A DNA stretch of 6,183 nucleotides from an uncultured Clostridia bacterium (GTDB lineage Bacteria; Bacillota; Clostridia; Christensenellales; Aristaeellaceae): positions 1-6,183 of the forward strand of contig CAMDVP010000182.1 in the NCBI GenBank assembly GCA_945877525.1. Reading direction: 5' to 3'. The notes below the pieces were generated by a model that was not told the DNA's origin, ran no database searches, and saw only the letters and a program-made list of their open reading frames with translations. Positions 1-5,437 of this stretch are shown here, piece after piece. Position 1 is the first letter of the stretch; each line of letters opens with the position of its first letter. The position numbers were made by a program, and so were the translations under genes.

Positions 1-327
1 GGGGCCGTGCGGTACATGAGCCACCGCATGGCCGTGATGTACATGGGCGAGATTGTCGAAACCGGAGACGCGGAGGAGCTGTTCGACCATCCGGCGCATC
101 CCTATACCCGCGCGCTGCTGGATGCGGCTCCCGTGGCGGACTACGCTTTGCGCAGCCGTGTCCGGGCATCGCTGAAGGGCGAGGTATCCGCCGCTGTCAG
201 GACAGGCTGCCCGCTTCGGGAGCGCTGCCCCTACGCGCTGGCGGAATGCGCCGCCATCCAGCCGGGGCTTTCTCCCCTGCCAGACAGCCCGGAGCATCTG
301 TCCGCCTGCCGCAGGGCCGCCGAGTGA
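1..327 (+). CDS. Oligopeptide/dipeptide ABC transporter ATP-binding protein, C-terminal fragment (5' end outside window)
   Basis: The reading frame is open from the first base, so this is the last 108 residues of a larger protein. The visible part begins just after the point where the H-loop of an ABC ATPase is expected: VRYMSHRMAVMYMGEIVE is the family pattern that follows it. The peptide-transporter-specific C-terminal (oligo_HPY) extension follows, with HPAHPYTRALL at about residues 30-40. Four cysteines (fragment residues 70, 76, 83 and 103, in GCPLRERCPYA...C...C) match the cysteine cluster of DppD/DppF/OppD/OppF ATPases, which binds an iron-sulfur cluster in some characterised members. 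The protein would sit on the cytoplasmic face and power peptide uptake. Its stop lies 14 bp before the first permease start, so they are very likely cotranscribed. Whether it is the D-type or F-type subunit cannot be told from this fragment; Walker A, Walker B and the signature motif are not in the window. Confidence 0.93.
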   Translation, partial: GAVRYMSHRMAVMYMGEIVETGDAEELFDHPAHPYTRALLDAAPVADYALRSRVRASLKGEVSAAVRTGCPLRERCPYALAECAAIQPGLSPLPDSPEHLSACRRAAE

Positions 328-341
328 GAGGGGAAAAGCGT

Positions 342-1286
342 ATGTGGAAGTATGTTGCCAAAAAAATTCTGCTGGCATTGCCTGTGCTGCTGGGCATCAC
401 CATCATTGACTATCTGATCATGAGCCTGGCAGGCAGCCCCCTCGACATGCTGGCCAACCCCCGCACCACCCAGGCAGCCATCGACGCCAAGGCGGCCCAA
501 TGGGGGCTGGATCAGTCCCTGTGGGCACAGTATGGGCGGTGGCTGACCCAGCTGCTCCAGGGAAACCTGGGCTATTCCTACAAAAGCTATCAGCCCGTAT
601 CAGCGCTGATTGCAGGAAGCATTGGCCCCACGCTGCTGCTCATGGGCGTATCACTTGTGGCAGGGCTGCTTATCGCCGTTCCCGCAGGCATTTACAGCGC
701 CGTTCACCGCTATCAGAAGCGGGACTATGCCGTGGTTACCGCCTCGTTCTTTGCCTCCAGCATTCCGGGATTTTTCCTGGCGCTGCTGCTGATTTACCTC
801 TTTACGGTGCGTCTGGGTTGGCTGCCCTCCGGCGGCATGGCCACCCCGGGGACAGGCGGCGATTTCTGGGACGTGGCGCGGCATATGGTGATGCCGGTGA
901 TAGTATTGGCGGTATCGGTGGCCGGAAGCAACATCCGCTACATCCGCTCCGCCATGCTGGAGATTCTTGAAATGGACTATCTGCGCACCGCCAGGGCCAA
1001 GGGTATCGGCCGCTTTCTTGTCATCAACAAGCACGCCCTGCGCAACGCGCTTCTGCCCATCGTGACGGTGATCGGGATGCAGATTCCCACGCTTTTTGGC
1101 GGCGCGGTGATTGTGGAGAAAATGTTCTCCTGGCCCGGGCTGGGTTTGGTGACCATGAACGCCATCACCGGGCGGGATTACCCCGTCATCATGGGCGTTT
1201 GCCTGCTGTCGGCGGTGGTGGTGCTGGCTGCAAACCTGCTGACGGACATTGTGTACGCGCTGGTGGATCCCACCATCAAGTATTGA
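342..1286 (+). CDS. dppB: Peptide ABC transporter permease, DppB/OppB type
   Basis: A 314-residue integral membrane protein and one of the two permease subunits of a peptide (Dpp/Opp/nickel-type) importer. The start MWKYVAKKILLALPVLLGIT is the usual N-terminus of the B subunit, a short basic stretch running into the first membrane segment. Further hydrophobic segments fall near residues 96-120, 130-155, 181-197, 236-257 and 282-306. The cytoplasmic EAA-type loop that contacts the ATPase is present at about residues 212-240 (DYLRTARAKG, then HALRNALLPI), and the C-terminus DIVYALVDPTIKY is typical. The frame is open upstream to 246, but ATG 342 is chosen because AGAGGGG lies about 8 bp before it and because it restores the normal N-terminus and length. 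Substrate (dipeptide, oligopeptide, nickel or other) cannot be decided without the binding protein. The gene symbol is a family-level assignment. Confidence 0.93.
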   Translation: MWKYVAKKILLALPVLLGITIIDYLIMSLAGSPLDMLANPRTTQAAIDAKAAQWGLDQSLWAQYGRWLTQLLQGNLGYSYKSYQPVSALIAGSIGPTLLLMGVSLVAGLLIAVPAGIYSAVHRYQKRDYAVVTASFFASSIPGFFLALLLIYLFTVRLGWLPSGGMATPGTGGDFWDVARHMVMPVIVLAVSVAGSNIRYIRSAMLEILEMDYLRTARAKGIGRFLVINKHALRNALLPIVTVIGMQIPTLFGGAVIVEKMFSWPGLGLVTMNAITGRDYPVIMGVCLLSAVVVLAANLLTDIVYALVDPTIKY

Positions 1287-1302
1287 AGGGAGGCAGCAAG
1301 GC

Positions 1303-2151
1303 ATGCGTTCATCCGCTCTTTCCCTGGTGTGGCGCAGGTTCTGCCGCCACCGCCTGGCGCTGGTCAGCCTGTTTGTGCTCCTGACGCTGATGTTCATGGC
1401 AGCCTTTGCGCCGCTGATTGCCCCCTATCCGCCCACCAAGGTTTCCCCTGCCTTTTCCCAGCCCCCCAGCGCCCAGCATCTGCTGGGCACCGATCAGATC
1501 GGCCGGGATGTGTTCAGCCGCCTGCTGTACGCCACAAGGGTTTCCCTGCTGGTCGGGCTGCTGGCCACGGCCATTTCCACTGCCGTGGGCGTGGTGCTGG
1601 GGCTGGTGTCGGGGTACTTCGGCGGCGTGGTGGACAAGATCATCATGAGCTTCACCGACATGGTGATGTCCTTCCCCTACATCCTGCTGGTATTGGTTGC
1701 CGCCGCCATCTTTGAGCCGGGGCTGTGGTCGATCATCCTCATTCTAGGCTTTGTGGACTGGCCCGGCGTGGCCCGGCTGGTGCGGGGCAACGTGCTGTCC
1801 CTTAGGGAAACCAACTTCTGCAAGAGCGACGTCACCGCCGGCATGCCGGGGCGCTATATCCTCTTTTCCGAAATTCTGCCCAACACCATGGCGCCTGTAC
1901 TGGTATATGCCACCAGCGTATTCGCCATCTCCATTCTGGACGAGGCCGCCCTGAGCTACCTGGGCATGGGCGTTCAGCCCCCTACCCCCTCCCTGGGCAA
2001 CCTGCTCAACGGCGCGGAATCCCTCACCATCCTCACCACCAAGCCCTGGCTGTGGCTTCCCGCAGGCGTCACCGTCATCCTGCTGGTGGTGTGCATCAAC
2101 TTTGTGGGCGACGCCCTGCGCGACGCCCTGGACCCCCGCAGCTCCCTGTGA
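1303..2151 (+). CDS. dppC: Peptide ABC transporter permease, DppC/OppC type
   Basis: A 282-residue membrane protein, the partner of the preceding permease. Family hallmarks in order: an N-terminal cytoplasmic stretch and first membrane segment (about 17-42), the LLGTDQIGRDVFSRLLYATR motif at 60-79, membrane segments around 80-104, 124-137 and 141-157, EAALSYLGMGVQPP at 214-227, a last segment near 252-267 and the C-terminal NFVGDALRDALDPR at 266-279. The start at ATG 1303 follows GGGAGG with about 9 bp spacing; the frame opens earlier, inside the upstream gene, with no supporting signal. The gap to the upstream permease is 16 bp. Oddly, the EAA loop that docks on the ATPase is divergent: NFCKSDVTAGMPGRYI (171-186) stands where most relatives have an E-A-A-x-A-x-G pattern, although the central glycine and the following EILPN remain. 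The protein is otherwise full length and looks functional. Confidence 0.92.
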   Translation: MRSSALSLVWRRFCRHRLALVSLFVLLTLMFMAAFAPLIAPYPPTKVSPAFSQPPSAQHLLGTDQIGRDVFSRLLYATRVSLLVGLLATAISTAVGVVLGLVSGYFGGVVDKIIMSFTDMVMSFPYILLVLVAAAIFEPGLWSIILILGFVDWPGVARLVRGNVLSLRETNFCKSDVTAGMPGRYILFSEILPNTMAPVLVYATSVFAISILDEAALSYLGMGVQPPTPSLGNLLNGAESLTILTTKPWLWLPAGVTVILLVVCINFVGDALRDALDPRSSL

Positions 2152-2168
2152 AACCGCCCATTGAACAC

Positions 2169-2176
2169 AAGGAGGG
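2169..2176 (+). promoter_or_regulatory. Ribosome binding site deciding the start of the C39-like peptidase
   Basis: AAGGAGGG is a near-perfect Shine-Dalgarno sequence. It lies about 10 bp from ATG 2186 but only about 4 bp from the in-frame TTG at 2180, so it favours the ATG. Confidence 0.75.
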
Positions 2177-2185
2177 CCTTTGCCC

Positions 2186-2800
2186 ATGAAGAACAGACTG
2201 ATCCATCAGAGCAGCGAATTTGACTGCGGCCCCACCACCCTCATCAACGCCCTGCGGTTTCTCTACGAGCGGGAGGAGATTCCGCCCATGCTGCTCAAGG
2301 GCATCTGGATCTACGGCAACGATGCCTTCAACGACTGCGGCGAAATGGGCAAGCAGGGCACCTCCAAGGCCGCTATTCGCTTCTTTGCCAACTGGTTCAA
2401 CGACCTGGGCCAGAACTGCCGCTTCCCCATCCGGGCGGAATATGTCCATCGTTCCGAAGCAGACATTTCCCCGGCCAGCCGCACTGTACAGTGCCTGCGG
2501 AAGGGCGGCGTAGCACTGATGCGCTGCTGGAGCGAGGGTATTGGCCATTATGTGCTGCTGACCACCCTGGAGAAGGACGGGTACATCGGTCTGTTCGACC
2601 CCTACGACGAGCCGGACGAGGAGGTGCCGAAGGCCGAGGGACTGCGCATCATCCACGGACAGGATTACCGGATGAACCGTTCCGCCCCCATGGAACTGCT
2701 CAACCGCCGGGACAAAAGCAACTATGCCATGGGCGACGACGAAAAGCGGGTCAATCTGCTTATCTGGCGCAAGCACTGCTGCCGGGCGGACAAGGAATAA
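2186..2800 (+). CDS. Stand-alone cytosolic C39-like (papain-fold) cysteine peptidase
   Basis: A 204-residue protein with the signature of the C39/papain-like peptidase superfamily. Near the N-terminus is HQSSEFDCGPTTLINAL, with the probable oxyanion glutamine Q8 and nucleophile C14. Then come the catalytic histidine in GIGHYVLLTT (H121) and the acidic partner in LFDPYDEP (D138). There is no signal peptide, membrane segment or fused ABC domain, so it differs from the C39 domains of bacteriocin exporters and should be cytoplasmic. ATG 2186 was preferred over TTG 2180 on ribosome-binding-site spacing. The gene begins 34 bp after the DppC-type permease and is followed by a terminator, so it appears to be the last gene of the transporter operon. 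A role in processing an imported peptide, or in a related acyl-transfer reaction, is inference; the substrate is unknown. The sequence is also rich in other cysteines (C51, C78, C103, C114, C198, C199). Confidence 0.82.
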   Translation: MKNRLIHQSSEFDCGPTTLINALRFLYEREEIPPMLLKGIWIYGNDAFNDCGEMGKQGTSKAAIRFFANWFNDLGQNCRFPIRAEYVHRSEADISPASRTVQCLRKGGVALMRCWSEGIGHYVLLTTLEKDGYIGLFDPYDEPDEEVPKAEGLRIIHGQDYRMNRSAPMELLNRRDKSNYAMGDDEKRVNLLIWRKHCCRADKE

Positions 2801-2819
2801 ACGCATTTTCTTCCAGGTG

Positions 2820-2839
2820 AGGGAACCTTTCCCTTTTTT
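2820..2839 (+). terminator. Intrinsic terminator after the transporter-peptidase operon
   Basis: AGGGAA (2820-2825) pairs with TTCCCT (2829-2834) across a CCT loop, and T residues continue to 2839. The stem is short (6 bp) but the T-run is good. It starts about 20 bp after the peptidase stop and would separate that operon from the exported-protein gene, perhaps incompletely, because no clear promoter is visible in the 40 bp that follow. Confidence 0.6.
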
Positions 2840-2882
2840 CTGCGTCCAACAGCGTGAAAGGCTCATGAAAGGAGCACACGCC

Positions 2883-3323
2883 ATGAAGAAAATGCTTGCC
2901 CTGCTAACCGTTCTGATGCTGCTCTTCCCCACCGCCCTGGCTGAAGAGGCTCCGCCGGTTTTTGCGGACGCTACCGGCCTGAACGGCTTCCTTTCCCATG
3001 TCACGGAGGACCCCCCCATCCGATCCGCATGGTTCACCGAGGACTGCGGCTATTCCGATGACGGGTATGAGACGAATGATCCCGAGGAAATCCAGGCGCT
3101 GCTCAGCGCGGTGCTTACGCTGGAAATCGTCTCCGTCAGCGATCTGTGTGTCACCGACTGGTATCCGCGCCTGCAATTCATCTGCGCAGACGGAACGGCG
3201 TGGGGCATCGGCTTTGAAGGGCATTGGCTGAACCTGGAGGGCGTCCATTACAACCTGGCCCATGACGAGGCCTTCTGGGCGCTGACCTCCGCCATGGCGC
3301 GGGAGAGGCTCAGCGACGAGTGA
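2883..3323 (+). CDS. Small secreted protein of unknown function
   Basis: A 146-residue protein whose first 20 residues form a classic Sec signal peptide: MKKM, a leucine-rich core, and PTALA before EE, which suggests signal peptidase I cleavage after residue 20. There is no lipobox cysteine at the cleavage site, so it is predicted to be released or cell-wall associated rather than a lipoprotein. The mature part is acidic, with three cysteines (55, 89 and 101) and a probable alpha/beta domain. DPEEIQALLSAVLTLEI (67-83) looks like a helix, and RLQFICADGTAWGIGFEG (96-113) followed by HWLNLEGVHYNL (114-125) looks like beta strands. ATG 2883 is chosen because AAAGGAG lies about 8 bp upstream and the signal peptide starts there; ATG 2865 in the same frame is a weaker alternative. 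I do not recognise a named family, though DPEEI...DG...F-type small exported proteins occur in Clostridia. Confidence 0.8.
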   Translation: MKKMLALLTVLMLLFPTALAEEAPPVFADATGLNGFLSHVTEDPPIRSAWFTEDCGYSDDGYETNDPEEIQALLSAVLTLEIVSVSDLCVTDWYPRLQFICADGTAWGIGFEGHWLNLEGVHYNLAHDEAFWALTSAMARERLSDE

Positions 3324-3350
3324 CCCCGTATCGATTTTCCCACGAAATAA

Positions 3351-3380
3351 CGGCTGGCAGACAAGCCAGCCGCATTTTTT
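3351..3380 (+). terminator. Strong intrinsic terminator, probably bidirectional
   Basis: CGGCTGGC (3351-3358) pairs perfectly with GCCAGCCG (3365-3372) across a 6-base loop, followed by CA and six T residues (3375-3380). It lies 27 bp after the stop of the exported-protein gene. Read on the - strand, the same stem is preceded by an A-run and followed by TTATTT, so it can also stop transcription arriving from the convergent TtcA-family gene. Confidence 0.85.
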
Positions 3381-3576
3381 ATACTAATCTGTTTCTAAAT
3401 CATCTCTTTCGTATGCGGCAAAAGGATTTCGCCTCTGCGGAGGCGAGCAGAGGGCTTTGCGGTCATCGTCGCTCCGCTTTCGACTTCCGCCTTCGGCGGA
3501 CTCGCCACTGGCGAGCCGTCGCCCTCTACACTTCTTCGCACCGTATCCTTATAATCGTTTAGAATAAGAATCGTAT
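3381..3576. repeat. Hairpin-rich intergenic element with imperfect terminal inverted repeats (possible MITE-like or dispersed repeat)
   Basis: This gene-free stretch between convergent genes has AT-rich ends and a GC-rich core. The left end 3381-3404 and the reverse complement of the right end 3553-3576 agree at 17 of 24 positions without gaps, both starting ATAC and sharing TTCTAAA. The core holds three perfect hairpins: GCCTC/GAGGC (3431-3444), TCCGCC/GGCGGA (3486-3500) and CTCGCC/GGCGAG (3501-3515). The last two sit inside a longer-range stem, AGAGGGC (3449-3455) with GCCCTCT (3521-3527). No credible protein is encoded. The right end abuts the stop codon of the TtcA-family gene. It could be a small mobile or dispersed repeat, a structured RNA, or an elaborate transcription end. 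The copy number elsewhere in the genome would decide and is not visible here. Confidence 0.4.
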
Positions 3577-4433
3577 TATTCCTCCGCATCGCCCGTATCC
3601 GCCTCATCATACCACTCCAGGAAGGTGTGATCCTTCCCCCGCCACTTGTATCCCGGCAGGGTGTCGATGGTCACGTTATGGATGCTGTTGAACACGTTTT
3701 TCTCCACGTCGGGGGTTTCCCGGCGCAAGGCCCGCAGAAGCTCCTTGACCTCCTGCCGCTTGGAACCTCCGCCCTGCGCGGCTGTTCGCTCCGTGAAGCG
3801 GCAGGCGCACTGGATGAAGCTCAGCCCGTTGTAGCGGCACCAGGCGATGATATCCTCCTCATGCACGCAATAGAGCGGACGGATCAACTCCATGCCGGGG
3901 AAGTTCTTGCTATGCAGCTTGGGCATCATGCCCTGCAGCTGCGCGCCGTAGAGCATGCCCATGACGGTGGTTTCAATCACATCGTTGAAATGATGCCCCA
4001 GGGCAATCTTGTTGCAGCCCAGCTGCTGTGCGCCCTTGTACAGGCAGCCCCGGCGCATGCGGGCGCAGAGATAACAGGGGTTTGACGTCTGCTTATTGGC
4101 CACCTCGAACACATCGGTTTCGATGATATGGACGGGCAGCTCCAGCAGGGCGGCATTCTCCTCGATTTTCCGGCGGTTGGCCGGGTTGTAGCCGGGGTCC
4201 ATCACCAGGAATTCCAGCTCGAAGCGCATGGGGCTGTGGCGCTGCAGCTCCTGCATCAGCTTGGCCAGAAGCATGGAATCCTTGCCGCCGGAGATGCACA
4301 CGGCAATCCTGTCGCCCTCGGCAATCAGCTCGTAGCGCTTCACCGCCACAATGAAGGGCTTCCACAATTCCTTGCGGAAGCGCTTGATAATGCTGCGCTC
4401 AATCCGCTCGCAATCCGTCAACTCACGGGGCAC
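3576..4433 (-). CDS. ttcA: TtcA-family tRNA 2-thiocytidine biosynthesis protein (PP-loop ATPase)
   Basis: A 285-residue cytosolic enzyme of the PP-loop (N-type ATP pyrophosphatase) superfamily. The adenylating loop is CISGGKDSMLLAKL, with SGGKDS at residues 48-53. The TtcA-type cysteine pair is C120/C123 (NPCYLCARMRRGCLY), followed by KIALGHHFNDVIETT at 142-156. Further cysteines at 209 and 211 (QCACRFTE) lie where the third cluster-binding cysteine of TtcA is expected. In the family, ATP activates a tRNA cytidine (position 32) and an iron-sulfur cluster helps insert sulfur. The start is GTG 4433: an in-frame TGA lies three codons upstream and no in-frame ATG is available. AAAGGA sits about 11 bp before it, a somewhat long spacing. 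The gene follows the EamA-type gene by 38 bp, so cotranscription is likely. Family assignment is firm; the exact nucleotide modified is inferred, since related PP-loop proteins thiolate other positions. Confidence 0.87.
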   Translation of the reverse strand: MPRELTDCERIERSIIKRFRKELWKPFIVAVKRYELIAEGDRIAVCISGGKDSMLLAKLMQELQRHSPMRFELEFLVMDPGYNPANRRKIEENAALLELPVHIIETDVFEVANKQTSNPCYLCARMRRGCLYKGAQQLGCNKIALGHHFNDVIETTVMGMLYGAQLQGMMPKLHSKNFPGMELIRPLYCVHEEDIIAWCRYNGLSFIQCACRFTERTAAQGGGSKRQEVKELLRALRRETPDVEKNVFNSIHNVTIDTLPGYKWRGKDHTFLEWYDEADTGDAEE

Positions 4434-4471
4434 GGCATGTCACATCCTTTGTCCGGGATCGCTTCATCTTA

Positions 4472-5371
4472 TCAGGCCGGAGCACCTTTGTCAACGGAGG
4501 ATTTTCCCCGGCGGAGGAAGGAGAAATGCGTTTCGCTGGCCACCACCGCAAGGAAGATCAGCAGAAAGCCCATGGCCAGCCGGGGTGTAACCGTTTCTCC
4601 ATAGCACACCACCGAGAACAGCACGCCGAACACGCTTTCCAGGCTCAGCAGGATGGCAGCCGGGGCAGCGGGTGTGACGGACTGACCCACGTTTTGCATC
4701 AGCAGCGCCAGGGTTGTAGCGAACACCGCCAGGTAGATTAGCTCGCCCCACGCACCCTGAGGCATTGCCGCGGTCATGGTTTCCAGGGGCAGCGAGCACC
4801 CCCAGCAGCACAGCGCCGATGCACCAAACTGCACCGCTGTGAGTAGCACAGGGTCATCCTCTTCCCCGAAACGGCTCACCGCCACCAGGTGCAACGCGTA
4901 GAACACGCCGCCCACCAGCGTCAGCGCGTTGCCGCGGTTCATGCTCAGGCTGCCGTCCAGGGACACCAGCCCGATTCCCCCCAGGCACATCACTGCCGCC
5001 AGCCAGTTCCACCGGGAAGGCCGGCGGCGCAGAAGCACCCAGTTCACAAAGGGTACCAGCATGCAGTACACCGCCGTCAGGAAGGCGTTCTTCCCCGGGG
5101 TCGTGTCCTTCAGGCCATATGTCTGCGCCGTGTAAGCCAGAAACAGCAGCACCCCCACCACAGCGCCATGCCATAGCAGGCGGCGGCTGCAATGACGCCA
5201 TTTTTTCGCACAAACGAGGCTCAGCAACGCGCAGCCGATGGTAAAGCGGATGGCCAGCAGTAGGAATACCGGTATGCCGTCCACCGCGTTTTTCATAACA
5301 AAAAAGGAACTGCCCCAGATCATGGCCGCGCCCAGCAGCGCCATACGGCCCCATAAAGCCTTGCCTTGCAT
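4472..5371 (-). CDS. EamA/DMT-superfamily membrane transporter
   Basis: A 299-residue polytopic protein with about ten hydrophobic segments (roughly residues 9-27, 34-54, 66-84, 94-114, 122-139, 147-165, 175-193, 207-228, 236-257 and 264-281). This is the two-times-five-helix plan of the EamA (DUF6) drug/metabolite transporter family. Typical motifs are AMIWGSSFFVMK near the N-terminus, GLKDTTPGKNAFLTA at the start of segment 4, and the second-half SVTPAAPAAILLSLESVFGVL, where a conserved SLE motif precedes segment 9. ATG 5371 is preceded by GGAGAGGA at about 5 bp spacing. Relatives export amino acids, metabolites or drugs by exchange or proton coupling, but the substrate cannot be read from sequence. 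It lies upstream of the TtcA-family gene in the same direction; no functional link between the two is evident. Confidence 0.88.
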   Translation of the reverse strand: MQGKALWGRMALLGAAMIWGSSFFVMKNAVDGIPVFLLLAIRFTIGCALLSLVCAKKWRHCSRRLLWHGAVVGVLLFLAYTAQTYGLKDTTPGKNAFLTAVYCMLVPFVNWVLLRRRPSRWNWLAAVMCLGGIGLVSLDGSLSMNRGNALTLVGGVFYALHLVAVSRFGEEDDPVLLTAVQFGASALCCWGCSLPLETMTAAMPQGAWGELIYLAVFATTLALLMQNVGQSVTPAAPAAILLSLESVFGVLFSVVCYGETVTPRLAMGFLLIFLAVVASETHFSFLRRGKSSVDKGAPA

Positions 5372-5391
5372 GATATCCTCTCCATAAGGGA

Positions 5392-5413
5392 AGGGGCGGA
5401 ACCTTCCGCCCCT
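5392..5413 (-). terminator. Terminator-like hairpin between the HerA-like ATPase gene and the transporter gene
   Basis: On the + strand, AGGGGCGGA (5392-5400) pairs perfectly with TCCGCCCCT (5405-5413) around a 4-base loop. It lies 24 bp beyond the ATPase stop in the transcribed (-) direction and 20 bp before the EamA-type start. The downstream tail on the - strand is TCCCTTATGG, a poor U-tract, so termination may be partial, or the stem may mainly affect RNA stability or translation of the next gene. Confidence 0.5.
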
Positions 5414-5437
5414 GTCATATACAATCCGTCCGGGATA

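Noticed and set aside
246..341. Upstream in-frame extension of the DppB-type permease starting at 246
   Set aside because: It overlaps the end of the ATPase gene, is basic and low in hydrophobicity, and lacks a ribosome binding site; ATG 342 has one and gives the normal family N-terminus.
651..1397. Antisense open frame (248 residues) opposite the permeases
   Set aside because: The product is His/Gln/Arg-rich with no domain, as expected from the complement of GC-rich membrane-protein codons.
2180..2185. TTG start for the C39-like peptidase
   Set aside because: Only about 4 bp from the Shine-Dalgarno, versus about 10 bp for ATG 2186.
2096..3037. Long antisense open frame (313 residues) opposite the C39-like peptidase
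   Set aside because: It crosses the peptidase, a terminator and the start of the exported-protein gene. Its protein has no recognisable motif, and the sense gene has a clear catalytic signature and ribosome binding site. GC-rich third positions explain the open frame.
3320..3562. Short open frames on both strands across the hairpin region
   Set aside because: They span a terminator and palindromes, lack ribosome binding sites, and translate to low-complexity Arg/Ser/Ala-rich sequence.
5414..5437. Possible -10 box (TATATG on the - strand) for the EamA-type gene
   Set aside because: No -35 element at suitable spacing; the nearest TTGGCG is about 27 bp away.
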